Positions 26,363-39,579 are shown, counted from the first letter of the stretch. The stretch: 64,000 bases of DNA from Montifringilla adamsi (GCA_017590115.1 JAGGNK010010337.1:2803679-2867678); one strand, 5' to 3'. Notes: a model not told the origin generated them from the letters alone. Numbers and translations: made by a program.

Positions 26363-29300
26363 TATAGTTACATTTAAGCAAAATCATTAGGTTGTGTTTT
26401 CAGCCTGTTTTTTCAATGCTCACCACTTAGAGCAGATGGAATACAAAGGCATTTCTCTGCTCTGCTACCTAAAAGAGGACCACAAGGTGCAGAACAGAGC
26501 AAGGGCTGCATGTGAACTGCCTCAGGGAACAGATGCCTCAGCAAAGGAGGAGGGAGCAGAAATAAGGAGAGGAGATTGAGAATGGCAACAGCTTGGGTGA
26601 GCCCAGGAACTCCCTACAAAACTGCAGGAACTTCTGCCTAGCATCTGTATTTGATGGGAAATATTGGCAAGCAGTTCCTTCCAACAGACTTCTTCAGATT
26701 AGAAAAGGGATGTGAGAATTTAAAGAGTTAAATGCATAAATTTATAGCGAGGTTTAAGATACTTTCATATAGAGTGAATATCTTAAATCCTAGAAAGAGC
26801 ATTTTGCTGTACTTTTTTCCCTTCAAGCCTGCACCTTTTGTCGTAATGAAATACACAGTCAGCCTTCACTTAGTAAAATATTTGTGTTGCCATGCAGTTA
26901 AACAAATGTTTTTTCATTTTCTTTTAAAATAGCCTCCCACCCATGTTTCTCTGAACAGTGGCCCATCAGTCCAGCTGCATAACATGTACAAGCTGAGCAG
27001 TAAAGTCTCATCTTGCCCCCATTAAAAGGGTCCTTTCCTTATTTTGTTAGCCAGAACACATGGGGAATTAATATGACTTCAAAAATAATGGAGTACATCT
27101 GAAAGGAATCCTGATTTTATAATATCCCCACATTCCACTATAACCCACAGCATCTGATCAGCATTTGGCATCACAGTTTTAGCATAGGCGAGTATAGGAG
27201 ACCAAGGTAATCTTTCCTTATTTCTTTTACACGTGGATATTACATAACTCCATTCAGTGCTGGTTTTCTTCTGGTTTTTATTCTCCCTGATTCTTTGTAT
27301 GAAATATGAAGGACTCATGAATATGAGTATCAAAGTTATGGTGGATGCCTGCTATACCACACATTACAGTCTCACAGTTGTCTGCCCTGCAGTAGGGGAG
27401 ATTTGCATAGTGTTTAAATGGGCAAGATCTATACAAACTATAGTTAAAATATTATTATGTTTATGTGTTTTTCTATACCAACTAGTAAAGAAAAATAATA
27501 TTCTATTCCACTTTAGGGCAACACTTTAGTGCAATTAAAAGAAATGGCTTAGCTCTGATATTCTTTGAAAAGAATCATGACCAAAAAAGACACAATTTTA
27601 GGACACATACCTGGAAGATGATAATGCAAATCTCACTACTTCCATATGAGGCAATGTCACAACCAAATATATCTTGTTGATATTTAAAATCTGGGAATCA
27701 TATTCCCTTCTGTAATTCTTTCATCTGTGTTCACAATTTATACAGGAGCTTTGAAAAGGGAAAGAATGAAGTGCTTGCCTTTAATCCCAGGGAGGTTTTA
27801 TATGGGATTGTTTTTGCTGGTTTTTTTTTTTTTTAATCATTATACTCTCCCTTGCCATCACTGGTGACCATCACTGCAGCACCATACCTCCAGCTGTGAG
27901 CTTGAACACACAGCTCCCTGAAGCCAAAACAAATGGTGCTTTTCTGATTTAGAGCAAGGGACATTGGAAGTAGGGGGAAAATCTTAAGCTTCCCTTCCTT
28001 TTGAATTTCAGTGTCCCCTCACTCATGGAGCATATGACACAGCAACCTAGCCAATATGATAAATTATAAGAATAGCTGCAGCAATCCAGATTACAGAAAA
28101 TTATCAGATCTTTTAGCAGCAATTAAATATTGTGTAACCTTCAGGGGGAAAATGCTTTAAATCCTAATTCACATGACATATTTGCTAAGCCAGACAGCAT
28201 AACTTGTAAGGCTGTTCTGTTACCACAAGATGAAAAATTTTTTGTACCTGATGTTTCTCTTCTCAGGAAGAACTATCACCTAAGAGGAGAGGAATTCCAC
28301 TTGCAGGAAATCCAGTGCATGGTAGACAGACAGACAGAAGTATGGATGGGAAGAGGGTAAATATCAACAAGTAAAAGGACAGAAGATTACTTTGACCATT
28401 GTGCAACAGTTACAGAAAAAGAATTTAAAAGAAAAGTGGGGTTTTTTCTCCCCATGAAGTCCAGAGTACACATTTTATTATAGTGAGCACTGCCTTAATT
28501 TTCCAAGACTCAGCCTGAGACAACAGCAGCTGACTACTAGCTCAGCACCAAGAAGTCTAAAATTAGTATTTTTAAAAGTCTTTTTATTCTCATAAAATTC
28601 GTACATTAAAACTGACATTTTAAAAGGTTACTTCTGTGGAGAGGAACTAGCAGCTATCAAAATCTAAAAACACCAATCAAAAGCAAACGTGTTTCAAACC
28701 AAACTCCAGATAGCGCAGACAAATCACCATGCCAAGCAGCGGCGCAAAGTGGGCGAGAGCTTTGGGAAAAATTATAAATTAGGTAAATCTTCAAGTTATA
28801 GTATTATTGCATCAAAGCTGTGGTTTAGACATCCTAGTGCTAACTGCCAAACGGTCTGCATTATTCTACGTTGTTAGCCATACTAAGTGGATTTCCAACC
28901 ACTTCAAACAAATTATCATTTCCAATTGAGCAGGTTTGTGATAGAGCCAGAGAAAAAGGCTTTCTTTTAAAGACTGTCTGCTCTATTTTTCTGCCCTACT
29001 ATAAAATACAACTTATTTGTTTGGATTTTTATATACTTTCAGGTAAGAAAAACCAGCTACTCATTAACATGTCCACAAGTGTATTAAAACTACATTCACC
29101 CCAGTCTTTTATGTATAAGGTTTTTTTATCTATCACGTACAGCTGTAAGTAGAAGAGACAAGTTAGTCCAAGGACATAATGTCTTTCAGGCTCTATAGCA
29201 CTTAGCAGGTTACTGGGCCTCCAAGGCCTCACAGATTTAACCAAGACTTTTCACACAATCAGGTAAAGAGAGCTAAGCCAGTCAGCAGATGTCCCATTCA

Positions 29301-32300
29301 GATAACAAAGAGAATATTTTAGTGACAATGTGAGAAAACAACAGTAAAAATGGTAGAGAAATCCACTGAACCGTAGAGCTCTTTTTTCTCCTTTACAAAG
29401 AACCATTGACTGGAGTTTGACTGTGACATTCACTGTAGTCCTCAGCAAAGTAAAAGTCAGTTGTACGAGCTTTGTCACAAGAGATACAAATAAAAATCAA
29501 CCACAATAATGTTGGACAATCTTCTATATTTTTATTTCCTCTCTAGATTTAGCATGTATTCATAGAAGACCCATTAAAACCCCATGTTAATATATGAAAG
29601 ATTCCGGTCATGCATGTCAGCGTTAAGCTGATCTACAACATCACCCTTAATGACTCCATGGCCCTATTGCTGCAGTTGTTCCTTCAGTTTCACCTCAACA
29701 CCGCAAATTTTCAGTGTCCTCAAGTCCAAGTTAGCAACTTTACAACTTTGAAACAAGAAATGACAGTTGGTCCCCAAAATGTCTACACCTACTTGCAAAC
29801 CAGTGAAGAGGTAAAAGCACTGTGGTGTGAACAAAGCCAGTTTTAGCATTTGTTAAGGTCACTTCAGTTCCTCAAGTGGCTCTTCTTAGAGACCATTACC
29901 TCAGCGAAATGCGCACACCAAACCATAATAATAATGGAGATAAACCCATCTGAAGAACCAAGTTTGGGGTGTGGTTTTGAATTTGAACCAGGGAAATGAT
30001 GACTGCACACTCTGTGTTCTTGCTCTTCTCTAAGGCCAAGTTTAAATAAAGAAGAATACTTTTCAGCTATCTTGGACCACATTTCAATGGCAAGGGAACT
30101 GTGAATGAAAGAAGTTTACAAAGGGGACTGTTAAACATTAAAGTATAGTATAATCACTGTATGAATTAGTCATAGCCAGTTTAGGCACTGTCCAACCCAC
30201 TTTCCAACCATCTGCAACAAATGTGCTCCATTAAAACAGAACCATATGGAAAACAAGCTAGCAATTAACACAGCTTCTATGCATACCTCTAATACAGCAC
30301 AGATTTCAAACTTTGAGTGAAACTGACTGCTGAATTACTTCCATATTGCTGCTGTTTAGACCTTGGCAACACATATTTATCCTCACTCACTACAGTATGT
30401 CATCCCAAGATACTGCTATATCATCAAAATAAGCATGAAAAAACCACCCACAATTGAGCCACTCTTTGTGGTTTATAGCCTCTGTTAATAAAATATTTGC
30501 AGATCAAAGTATAACAGACTTTTTCAAAGATGTGTAATACAGTACTTACCAGTCAGTATCAAAACAAACAGCTAATGCAGGTCAAATCGATTGATTTAAT
30601 TGCTAATTGGTGATATCTTGTATTGTGGAACAAGACAGCTCCGGGTCTGAGTAGCTTTCTCCTCTCCCAGATTTTTTCAAGTGCTAGAGATGCTGCACTT
30701 AACACTGTGATATTTCCAATCCAAAGGGGACATGCAGAATTCCTAGTTCCAAAATTCAGAGCACTTAAGAATGCTCCAGGAGAGTAATATTTTGGTTATT
30801 TTTCTTTAGCAAAATATCAAAACTATTCCTACTTCATCACTTTATCTGTGTATGAGTTGTAGAAAGGGAAATTTATGATAAAAAAATTAAAAAGTGATTC
30901 TAAGCAAAACCAAGTCAAACTGAAGTGCCAATGCTCAGCACATACAATATGACCCTTTCCACCCAGCCCATCAGAGCTCTTCATTTGGAAAGCCTGGCTC
31001 TTTAATTCAGCCTGGAGACATTTGTTCACTTAAGTTCAACAGTTCAGCCTACAAGGTTTGGTCAGGGAGGTAAAGCCCTGCAGAAACAGGTAGGTTGGTA
31101 GAAGCCTCTGGAGGCCGCCAGCTCACAGCAGCTCACATTGCTCAGGTAAAGAAAACTTAAACAATGTACTAGGGGAAAAAAATATACCTAAATAATAAAA
31201 AAAACCATACTGTACTGAATATTTAAAACATGACACTTCCAATGCAAATTAAGCTGCTTTGAAACATGTAATATTAAAATTGGGGGGATTTTATACTTGC
31301 TTTGGTTTTTTTTGGTAACCAGAATTCTAGTTCAAAGCACCCGTATTTCCTCAGTTATTAAAGATGAAGTTAAAAAAAAACTAACTACAGGCATCATTTT
31401 TCCACAGATTTCCCAATATTCCAAAGAAGAGATTCATTTCATGAAATATTACCCCAGTATCTACACAATTTCAAAAGCATTGAAATTTTTGAAGCACCCT
31501 TTCATGATTCTAGGTCATCATGGGCCACACTGTTTCCAAAGACCCACAAGAAAACATGGTGATCCTGGAAACAAAAGATTTGGAGGCAGAATTTCCCACA
31601 TTGATTAAATTCTGTTCACACAGGAGTTTTTCCCCCATTAAGAGAAAACACGAAGAAACTGTAAAATAACTCCACATTTCTTCCTGTGTGCTTTTCATGC
31701 CTTGAAAGTTTGAATATTGTCAGCAATTATACACTGTCCAAGCCTAATACATTGATGAAACAATATAACTTAGCTATTATTATATAGGTCTGCAGCTGCT
31801 TCTCAATTTTGTCCTTAGAACTGTCAGTTGTTATAGTTATACAGAAGAAGATATTATATCTGTTGATGGATTTTAATTACCAGCATTTCAAGTTGTGTAA
31901 TTAGAGTTCAATTTTCATTTTTTCCAGAAAGGAAAGTTCTAGAAAGCTTTGTCCTGAAGATGTTCTTCCACCTATTACACACCCATAGGCTTAGGCAGAT
32001 TGACATAAATAAAAAGATATAAACAAAATTTTAAAATTCACAGTTTGGAGAGACATTATCAGCAACACTTAAATACTTAATACAAACAATAACTCATTTG
32101 GCTTAAAAATATACCCATAGCATCCAAAAGAGCTGAGGTATCATTGAATGGGATGCTGATTAACAACATTTTGGTTTAACAAAAAGAAGGTTTCAGTGAC
32201 AGCCATATTAAACATCAGTTTGCAAATATGACTTTAAGTAAAGCATATGTATGCGTCAAAAACTGGCCTTCTGCCACAATATTTATTTCCTACATTCATT

Positions 32301-32826
32301 AAGTAAATGATACCTAGCCAAAAAGTAAAGAAATATTCAAATGGTATTAGTACTGCAAAAAATGCAGTGCTTTGGAATTAGCACCTAAACCTCCTGCATC
32401 TCCCATAAATTCTGACTAATTAAATTCCTACTACATTATTCCTCCTGTTTTCCTCACAGCTGTTTTCTATATTTTCACCTGTTTCACTTCTTTTTTTGTT
32501 CAAGTAACAAAAAAAGCTTAACCTTCCTTGATTGACAGAAAGGAATAACAATATTTAATTAACATCACTTCATATGTGACAAATCTTAAACTCTGCTCAG
32601 TCAATAAGGCTCTACGAAAGCATTCCCCCAACATTTTTAAAAGCTTTTTAAGAAAGCTCAGAACACTGTGTTCTTAATTCAAAAGCACATGCCGAGTTAA
32701 TTATGGTCTTATGCTTTGACCAAAAGTAGGATTTGTGGGATTTTCTTTTTCTTAAGTCAAAGGATTCAAAAGTAATTTATGAATGATACTGAAATAATGC
32801 ACGAATTAGCTGCTAACATGCTGTTA
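26363..32826. other. Unannotated noncoding stretch
   Basis: More than 6 kb of AT-rich sequence with no supported gene. Minor items are a T run at about 27822-27835, a short GACA repeat at about 28325-28337, and a CpG-containing patch at about 28737-28755. A poly-A-flanked AT-rich segment lies around 31160-31205. Open frames are short and unlike known proteins. Confidence 0.5.
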
Positions 32827-32898
32827 GTTTCAAGTGTTAATTTTATTTTTTTTTCATCTGCTGGGAGGGTCAGCATTAAAGTCATGCTGACTTGAAAC
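32827..32898. repeat. Nested inverted repeats (hairpin-forming)
   Basis: A perfect 8-bp inverted repeat, GTCAGCAT at 32869-32876 and ATGCTGAC at 32884-32891, encloses a 7-base loop. The outer word GTTTCAAG at about 32827-32834 is matched by CTTGAAAC at 32891-32898, sharing one C with the inner arm. The two stems could stack with a roughly 35-base one-sided bulge. Functional meaning is unknown. Confidence 0.6.
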
Positions 32899-33208
32899 TC
32901 TATTTATACTAAAAACTACATTAACTAAACAATCATGTTATTCTACAGTCCTACTTACTTTTCGGCTATTGCTCTTGACTAGGTTACTTGTTTGGGAGAT
33001 CTCTGCACAATTTCTGCCAATTCAAATATAGACGTTTCCAGAGCTAAACAAATCCCGTAACAGTGTCACAGATACTCTCCCTAGGGTTACTCCTTTATGT
33101 ACATGATGTTTAATTCATGTTCCCACATCTCTGCAAGCACTTTCACTTCAGGTGTGTACTACACACATCCTCACATCTCTCTGCTGGGCTGTTTAAGCAA
33201 CTTGCTTT

Positions 33209-33265
33209 GACCTTGTTATTACTAACAAAGCAAATTGTTTTACTGTGACCCTGTTATTACTAACA
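33209..33265 (+). repeat. Two-copy imperfect duplication, 38-bp period
   Basis: GACCTTGTTATTACTAACA at 33209-33227 recurs at 33247-33265 with one mismatch. The word AAATTGTTT also follows each copy (about 33232 and 33283), so the original unit was probably longer and has since diverged. Confidence 0.8.
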
Positions 33266-33310
33266 TGTTTCCAAAGGGGTCACAAATTGTTTCACATCGC
33301 ATTCTCAGGG

Positions 33311-33326
33311 GTGTGTGTGTGTGTGT
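33311..33326 (+). repeat. GT microsatellite, eight units
   Basis: Eight uninterrupted GT units, followed by a TACACATGCACACA segment that is its partial complement. The pair may form a weak hairpin. Confidence 0.9.
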
Positions 33327-33547
33327 ACACATGCACACAAATGTAAAATGGCCACAATTCTGAAATGTTTATCAAAAGCATTGCTATCTGTGTCTCAGTT
33401 GGATTTTAAAGAGCATCCAATTTCCTGTAGATTATTGATTCAAAATGTGATCTTGGGCTCTAACTCACACGGGATCAGCACCACTTCTCTCCCACACTGT
33501 AGCTGACAGGCAGAAAGGGCACTCAGGCTGAAGCAGCTTGTGGAAAG

Positions 33548-33585
33548 AAAAAAAAAAAAAAAAAAAAAAAAAAAAGAAAGAAAAA
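33548..33585 (+). repeat. Poly(A) run of 28 with GAAA tail
   Basis: Twenty-eight A in a row, then GAAAG and further A. No recognisable retroposon body precedes it; the 60 bases before it are GC-richer. Confidence 0.9.
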
Positions 33586-36104
33586 GCCTTCGACAGTTTT
33601 CTCTTTCCCTTTGTGACATATTGCTCAAGAGCAGACTGAGCCAGGCCTCTGCAAGGTCTGCAAGGCCTTCCCTAGCTTCAGCCTTAGTCAATCCTAGCTT
33701 GGGACCAAGCTGAATTTCCCTGAATTTCTCACATTATTCGACCAGTTTCTATATTAACTTCTTTTTTATCAGTAACAATAAACACTAGTAACCATAAGCA
33801 TTCATCCAACACATGCTGACAATCATTTCTGCCAGGATAATTTGTGAAAGTTATAAAATTATTTCAGTGAGACAAAGTTCTCCCAGAAATGATGGAAGGA
33901 GGTATTGTCTCACAAGGTACATGGAAGATTAAAAAACATAGGGTTTTGCCATAGTGTTATGAACCCTTACCTAATACTTTTACATCTATTCTGCCTACTT
34001 TATACCTCTTGCCACAGTAACTCAGTGGACTCCATGTGACTATTTAGTTCTCTGCAAGAGGACTGTGCTTTTAAATCAATTTGAAATTTGAAGTCACTTC
34101 TGCACTATCATTCAGCAAATAAATATGATCCAGAAGTAATGTAATCTGCAGTTCATACTTCTACTGCATCATTTCAGAGAGGGTTTTTTTTTTCTATTTG
34201 TCCTATTTCAGAGGTTGTGAAAACATCTTCAGCATATTCAATCATCAGTAAGGTCGAGAAATAAAAATACCACAGTATTATGATACAAAATGAAGGGGGA
34301 AGACCATGCCCACTCAGACTCAGGGAAGAGCATGGCTCAGTGACCAAAGTGAAATAAAACAAAAACAGTATAAGTTTAGGGACACATGAGTTGGGGACAT
34401 CAATCCTACACGATGAGAAAGGGCACTTGGGAATCCAGAGGCAGGGACTGGGCAATGCAAAGCTGCAGCAAGTGCAGCACAAGCCTATTAATAGCAGCGT
34501 CAGACTGGGCATCACAGCAGCCACCAAAACGAGGGAACTGAAGCTCTCAGAACCAAGACAGAAGTTAGAAAGAGCAGTACATCACAAATGCCAGTGCATC
34601 CACTTCTGTGTCTTGCTGCAAGAGAAAAAGCAGCTTGCCAAGTAGCAAGTAATGTTTCTACTTCCATCTGATTTTTTTAACTTGGTATGTAAGGCACTTT
34701 TGCACAGAAAATGTGTAAAACATGCATAGTTTTTCACAGAATAAAATGCCAGTATTACTTTAAATAATACTTTGGGAAAAAAGCTGCAAAGCAGTGATAG
34801 GAAAAATCATAGTTGCTTAAAAATCTCTCAATAGTCTCTCAAAAAAAAAACCAAAAAAAAATTCTGTTTGAGTTTTCTATGTTTTGGTTTCTCTTTTTGC
34901 AATATCTGCCAATATAATGTAAGGACGGACTTAGGAATAAAAGCAGCTCTAGAATTTGTAACATTGTTATAATTTGTAAATTTATTTTTTTAAGGAAAAA
35001 AGTCTCAAGGATTCAAACGGATATTGGACTTCTTTTGTCCAATTATTTATATAAATCCCTTGTATCAATTTAAGAGATGAAACAAATAAAATAAAAAGAC
35101 AGGAGGAATCTAGACCATGGTAAAATAAAGAAGAAGGGACGTAACTAAGGAATAGAGGAAAAAAGAGAGGGATAAGTGAATACTTAATGTCTTAGAATTA
35201 TCAGTTTTAATTCTGATATTTCAGTGTTAATGTTTTGGGTACTGTAATTCCATAAAGTATACATTTTCATAAACCTACAGCAAAAGTAGTAATCATCAAG
35301 AGAATATTAGAAAACCTTCAAGAATTTTTCCCCTCAACTACCTAGTACAGAAAGAACTGTAAATTGTTCTAAAATATTTGTGATGGTAACCCCCTCTTCT
35401 TTCACTCAATACTCCCAGTCTTATGCTTGAATAGATGAAGGAGAAAAAGGCTTATTGATTATTCAGTCAGTGATGTCTCTTGGATAAACAGAAAAAAGGT
35501 TTGCCACAGAAAATATCTACAATGAACTCAAGATAATTAGGGGGGGAAAAGCGACAAACAACTCTTCATTCATCTGCTAGAGAAGTTACTGCATTTCTAG
35601 CCCAGAAAAAGCAATTATTCAGACCTTGCCTCCTCTATTTCCTACATTGCTTCCTTCTTCTGATGAACAAGAGACCTTTCAACACAGATGTGGCAGTCTT
35701 GCTTTCTTTTCTGTTTTCTGCCCACAAGTAAATTTATTGCTCACGCCAGGTTGACAGCCTCCGAAACTGAAAGGGCTCCATTGATGCTGGGAACAGACAC
35801 ACCACTGGCCACGCTGGCCTCCTCACATTGCCCCACCAGTCTGCACTGACCCTGACCCAGGAGAAGCCAGTGTCAGCAGTGGGCACAGAGATCAAGTTCC
35901 ATTTCCATTCCAAGCCTCACAGATCCCTGAAGCTGCCAAAAAGCCTTCAGGCAGTGCTGGTGTCTATGGGTCCTAGGGACAGCCCTGTGGATCTGAACCA
36001 TCAGTTAACACAACACAGAAAATCTAATTGTCAAAATGTAACCAATACGTGCTGTTATTTACTTGGCTGGGTTCAAATCACAGGCCTTTGGGATGACAGG
36101 TTCC

Positions 36105-36109
<5 letters not shown>
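33586..36109. other. Noncoding stretch, GC-richer near its end
   Basis: No supported gene. A 117-codon - strand frame (34527-34174) starts with a hydrophobic run resembling a signal peptide but has no downstream domain and is probably chance. From about 35740 to 36100 the sequence is less AT-rich and ends directly in the long poly(A) run, which raises the possibility of an old retrocopied transcript. No AATAAA precedes the A run and no protein is recognisable. Confidence 0.5.
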
Positions 36110-36149
<40 letters not shown>

Positions 36150-36165
36150 AAGAAAGAAAAGAAAT
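36110..36165 (+). repeat. Poly(A) run of 38 with GAAA-type tail
   Basis: Thirty-eight uninterrupted A, followed by GAAA and GAAAA units. This is either a microsatellite that grew from a retroposed tail or a plain A-tract expansion. It makes a Lys-rich end to an overlapping 118-codon frame, which is therefore not credited as a gene. Confidence 0.9.
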
Positions 36166-36714
36166 CAGAAAAAAATTAACCTAACAAATTATGAAATCAA
36201 TGTTTACTAGTACAGGGAAAGAAGAAGGTTCAAAAATTGGAGGTCGTAAGCCCAGGCCAAACACAAATACTTATTTTTGTGTGCAGTCCAGCTCCAAAAG
36301 CCTAACCAAGAAGCATAATAGGAAGAAATCACCCATCAGGGGTTTTCAACTGTACCATACTCACAAGCTAAGTTTTGCTGCTAAATTTCTGGTGCTCACT
36401 GTTGGAACTTAGCTTGCCTTTTTTACATTTAATAGCATAGACTTTAAGTGGAGCCAAAATGGTTACTACAGAATTAGAGCTGAGGAGTTTCCCCACTGAA
36501 AAGAGATTACATCAACTTTACCTAGAGGTATCAAATGAAAAAAGATACGGCAAAAAGGGCAGCAGAGAAGTTGTTGCATATTGTTGGTCACTAAGGCAAT
36601 CCATTTTTCAAAGACCTATCACACATTACCACCTAGATACCCAGTTTTGTGCACCTCCAAGAAAACCTTAGGAGAGATGAGCGGTGGGACAAGCTGGGCT
36701 TGTGCTGGCTCTAC
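36166..36714. other. Unannotated noncoding stretch
   Basis: No gene or repeat recognised. Short open frames at 36191-36412 and 36459-36671 (+) have no domain content. The last ~70 bases (from about 36645) may be the upstream part of the CR1 copy that follows but are too diverged to assign. Confidence 0.5.
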
Positions 36715-36847
36715 CTTCAGAGGTTTGGCAAAGCCCATCTGGATAAAGCCCTGAGTAACCTGTCAGACCCCACATTTGACCATGCTGTGAGCACAAAGCT
36801 GGACAAGAGACAAGACAAGAGACCTCCTCCTTTCAATCTCAGTTTTC
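36715..36847 (+). mobile_element. CR1 LINE 3' fragment (diverged)
   Basis: In + orientation it reads like the common CR1 3' end. AGAGGTTTGGCAAAGCCCAT is followed by CTGGATAAAGCCCTGAGTAA and CCTGTCAGACCCCA (family form: CTGGACAAAGCCCTGAGCAACC). Then comes a GAGCA-like word, TGGACAAGAGAC in place of TTGGACTAGATGA, GACCTCC, and TTTCAATCTCAG in place of TTCCAACCTCAG. It contains an extra GACAAGACAAGA expansion. Divergence is greater than in the copies at 56.7 and 60.8 kb. Confidence 0.75.
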
Positions 36848-37624
36848 CCATGAACTTCATCTTCAGGGAAATATCAGGAAAATGTGACTGAAAAATATTA
36901 TGGCAGAGTGATGGATGTGAACACAGAGCAACCAAGGCACTAAATGCTACCTGAATTTTTAAGATTTTTATTCTGAAGTTCTGTACAGAGATGGGTATTA
37001 TTGCTGTGATGGTGGACAAAGAAAAAATAAATTTGTTTATATTATTCCTCTTACCATCCTCTCTAGTCTCTAGTAAGAGTACTATTGCAGAACCATTAGT
37101 GTTTAAAGCCTTGAAGCCTTGGTTAAGATGTAGAGACTAACACAGGAGAGTACAGTGAATGATGAGCAATGTGGCTAATCCTGGTGTACAGACTGGAACC
37201 TGACCTAGGTTTTCAGGCAGCAGCAGATGTTAGGAGATCTCAGACAGCTGGCCACAGCTTCCACCGCCGTGCTGGCAGCAGCTACACGCAGGCAAGCTGT
37301 GGAAAGAGGTGGCATCACAAGATCTCCCAGCATCCAGGCAATCTCTTCAGTTCTGGGAAAAAGAAGGCACCTTCACATTCAGCTCTTTAGGCATATGGAA
37401 AGGATAGAGCAGTAACAACCCTGAGAACTCAGCCAATGCCTGGTACCTGTGGCACACACTGGCTCTGCTGAACACTCCTTTGATACTTCTGTATCCACAG
37501 TTTGTTTTACCTTATTTTTTCTGCCCTTGACATACTAATTTTTAGGTAACAAAACAAAACTCTGTGGGTCATGGGCTTGACCGAGTGTTGAGTGACCAGA
37601 AACAGCACCTAAGTTTACGTGCTC
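36848..37624. other. Unannotated noncoding stretch
   Basis: No gene recognised. About 37190-37390 is GC-richer and gives overlapping + strand frames (37169-37390 and 37227-37415) with no known domain. Confidence 0.55.
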
Positions 37625-37658
37625 TTTTTTTTTAATTTTTTTTTTTTTTTTTTTTTTT
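37625..37658 (-). repeat. Poly(T) run, 9 T + AA + 23 T
   Basis: The only long T run on the + strand, equivalent to a poly(A) tract on the - strand. The sequence to its right gives no recognisable - strand retroposon body. Confidence 0.85.
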
Positions 37659-39579
37659 AATTCAGGCACTTAGACCACCATCTTACATATTTTACCACTG
37701 GAGTGAGTCACAAGAATGCCAGCCTTTTGGAAGTAATTCCTCCTTCCATTGCAGAGTTCCACAGGGAGAACTCAGCCTTTATAGTGAAAACCCCTACACC
37801 AAAATTTACTTTTTCAAATTAAAACTAGATACAGTCATCAAACTATTTAGATTTCATTCAGAACCTCCTTGAATGAAGTCTGTTGAGCAAGAATGCATGG
37901 AGTATTTACGACAGTATATCACTTATAGGATCTCCTCAAAAAATTCAAACTTATGAATTAGTCAGAAAGAAATTTCAACTATTCTTTAAAACCTCTCGTT
38001 ATGGAAGTAGTATGTAAAATTTCTTTCTTCTCATTCTCTATTCAAATATTTCAATATAAATAACTTCTAGGAGTGAGAACACATTTTCTGTTAATTATTG
38101 ATTACAGAAAGGACTTTGTATAAAGAATTTCATACTGAGGTGTTGTCCAGTAATTCCAATAATTCCTCTAACACTGACTCCTTGTCTTGTTAACAAAAAC
38201 TATTTCCATGGGTAAAAAGAAGAATATTTTTTTACTTTAGCACTTGCTGGCATTGCCATAAAATAAACTTTCCTCGTTCCTGTATGATTCCACTGACTCA
38301 ATAACCAATTACCTCGATCTTCTTTATACTTATAAGCTTTCTGCATAACTCTAACTTTGGTCTCTGTTCTATATTCTAAGATCCCCTCAAATGTCATTTC
38401 TGTCCTTTTAGTTTACTGCAACTCCTCCACTCAAACACACAATGACGTTCAGGCTGATCTGATCTTCTCTGGCCTTAGGTGATACCTTTTGTTCACAGCT
38501 CTCCACCCCATTTCAGGCAACCACTGCTCCCTTTCACCTCTCATACCTCTCTATCCATTCCCCTCTTTTGTCAGAAACTCAAATTCCAGGTTAGGCTGAG
38601 CCTGATGGACCTCATGCCCTTACTGCCTTAACCGAGCCCCCCACAAACTCCACCACATTTCTCCCTGTAGCTAGGCAGTCAGCAAAGTTTTTAGGACAAT
38701 TCCTCATTCCCATTCTTCAACAACATGTCTGAAAACTATCCTTTCTTCTTTACATCTATGGCTGAAAAGCTGTAAATGAAGTCTTAACTATTCCAGACTC
38801 TTCCACTTGGTGCCTTCTGTCAGATTATGTTTCTTGGAATAGTTGAAATTTCTTTTATACTTCCACGCATCTGAATTCTGAAAGAACACTTAACAAAGAC
38901 AACATCTGTGTATTACAAATCTGGGACTCTTGAAGGACTTCACTTGGCAGTCCTGCACAAAATGAACACACTAAAATAGAAATTCCCAAAGGCAATATAT
39001 CAAAAGTCATAAATGCCCAGAATCACTTGTGCGAGTTTCAGCGCCTATACTGATAATTTGTTGCCTTCTCCTTGGCAAAAATCTACCTATGCCAAGTATA
39101 TTATAGAATCCTAAATTTACAGCATATGCATTCTGGTTTGAGTTAGAACTCAACAATGCAGTAGAAATGGAAGCAGGCATTGGATTGTCACAACAGAGGC
39201 CAGCATTTGAGGGGAAGAACTCTTTCAAGGGAAGTTGGTTAAAATAATTTCGTCCCTATAATTTCAGTTGAAACTGTTAACCACTGAAGGCCTTATAGTA
39301 CCTCTTCCCAAACTGTAAATACACCGCAACACTGAATTGTCACTTTTCTGGTACCCGTGTCCCCACATTAAAAATATGTACATTAAAACAAACCATTGCT
39401 CCTTTCTCAGCCTGCATTTCGCTTCACAGGCACAGAGCACTGGAGGAAGCAGGAAACATTGTGCTAACATGACTATAGTATTGATGAATAAAAACTATAA
39501 CCCCCAGGCTAAGCTGCCAAATAAGTAGTGAATTAATTTCTGTAAAGTACTCCAATATTACAAAGGTGTGTTGAAAGGT
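37659..39579. other. Unannotated noncoding stretch
   Basis: No gene or transposon recognised. About 38430-38680 is a C-rich, pyrimidine-biased segment with few G. Open frames are short. Confidence 0.55.

Noticed and set aside
33311..33345. GT run followed by CA-rich segment as a structured RNA
   Set aside because: Simple repeat complementarity explains it; no sign of an RNA gene.
34174..34527. - strand frame with a signal-peptide-like start
   Set aside because: The hydrophobic start is not followed by any recognisable secreted domain; pyrimidine-rich DNA in reverse gives Leu/Ser/Cys-rich chance peptides.
36040..36110. GGTTCAAATCA as a tRNA-type B box of a SINE
   Set aside because: It lies near the 3' end, next to the poly(A), with no A box at proper distance and no SINE-like head.
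35828..36184. 118-codon frame with a Lys-rich C-terminus
   Set aside because: The Lys run is the translated poly(A) tract; the rest has no domain.
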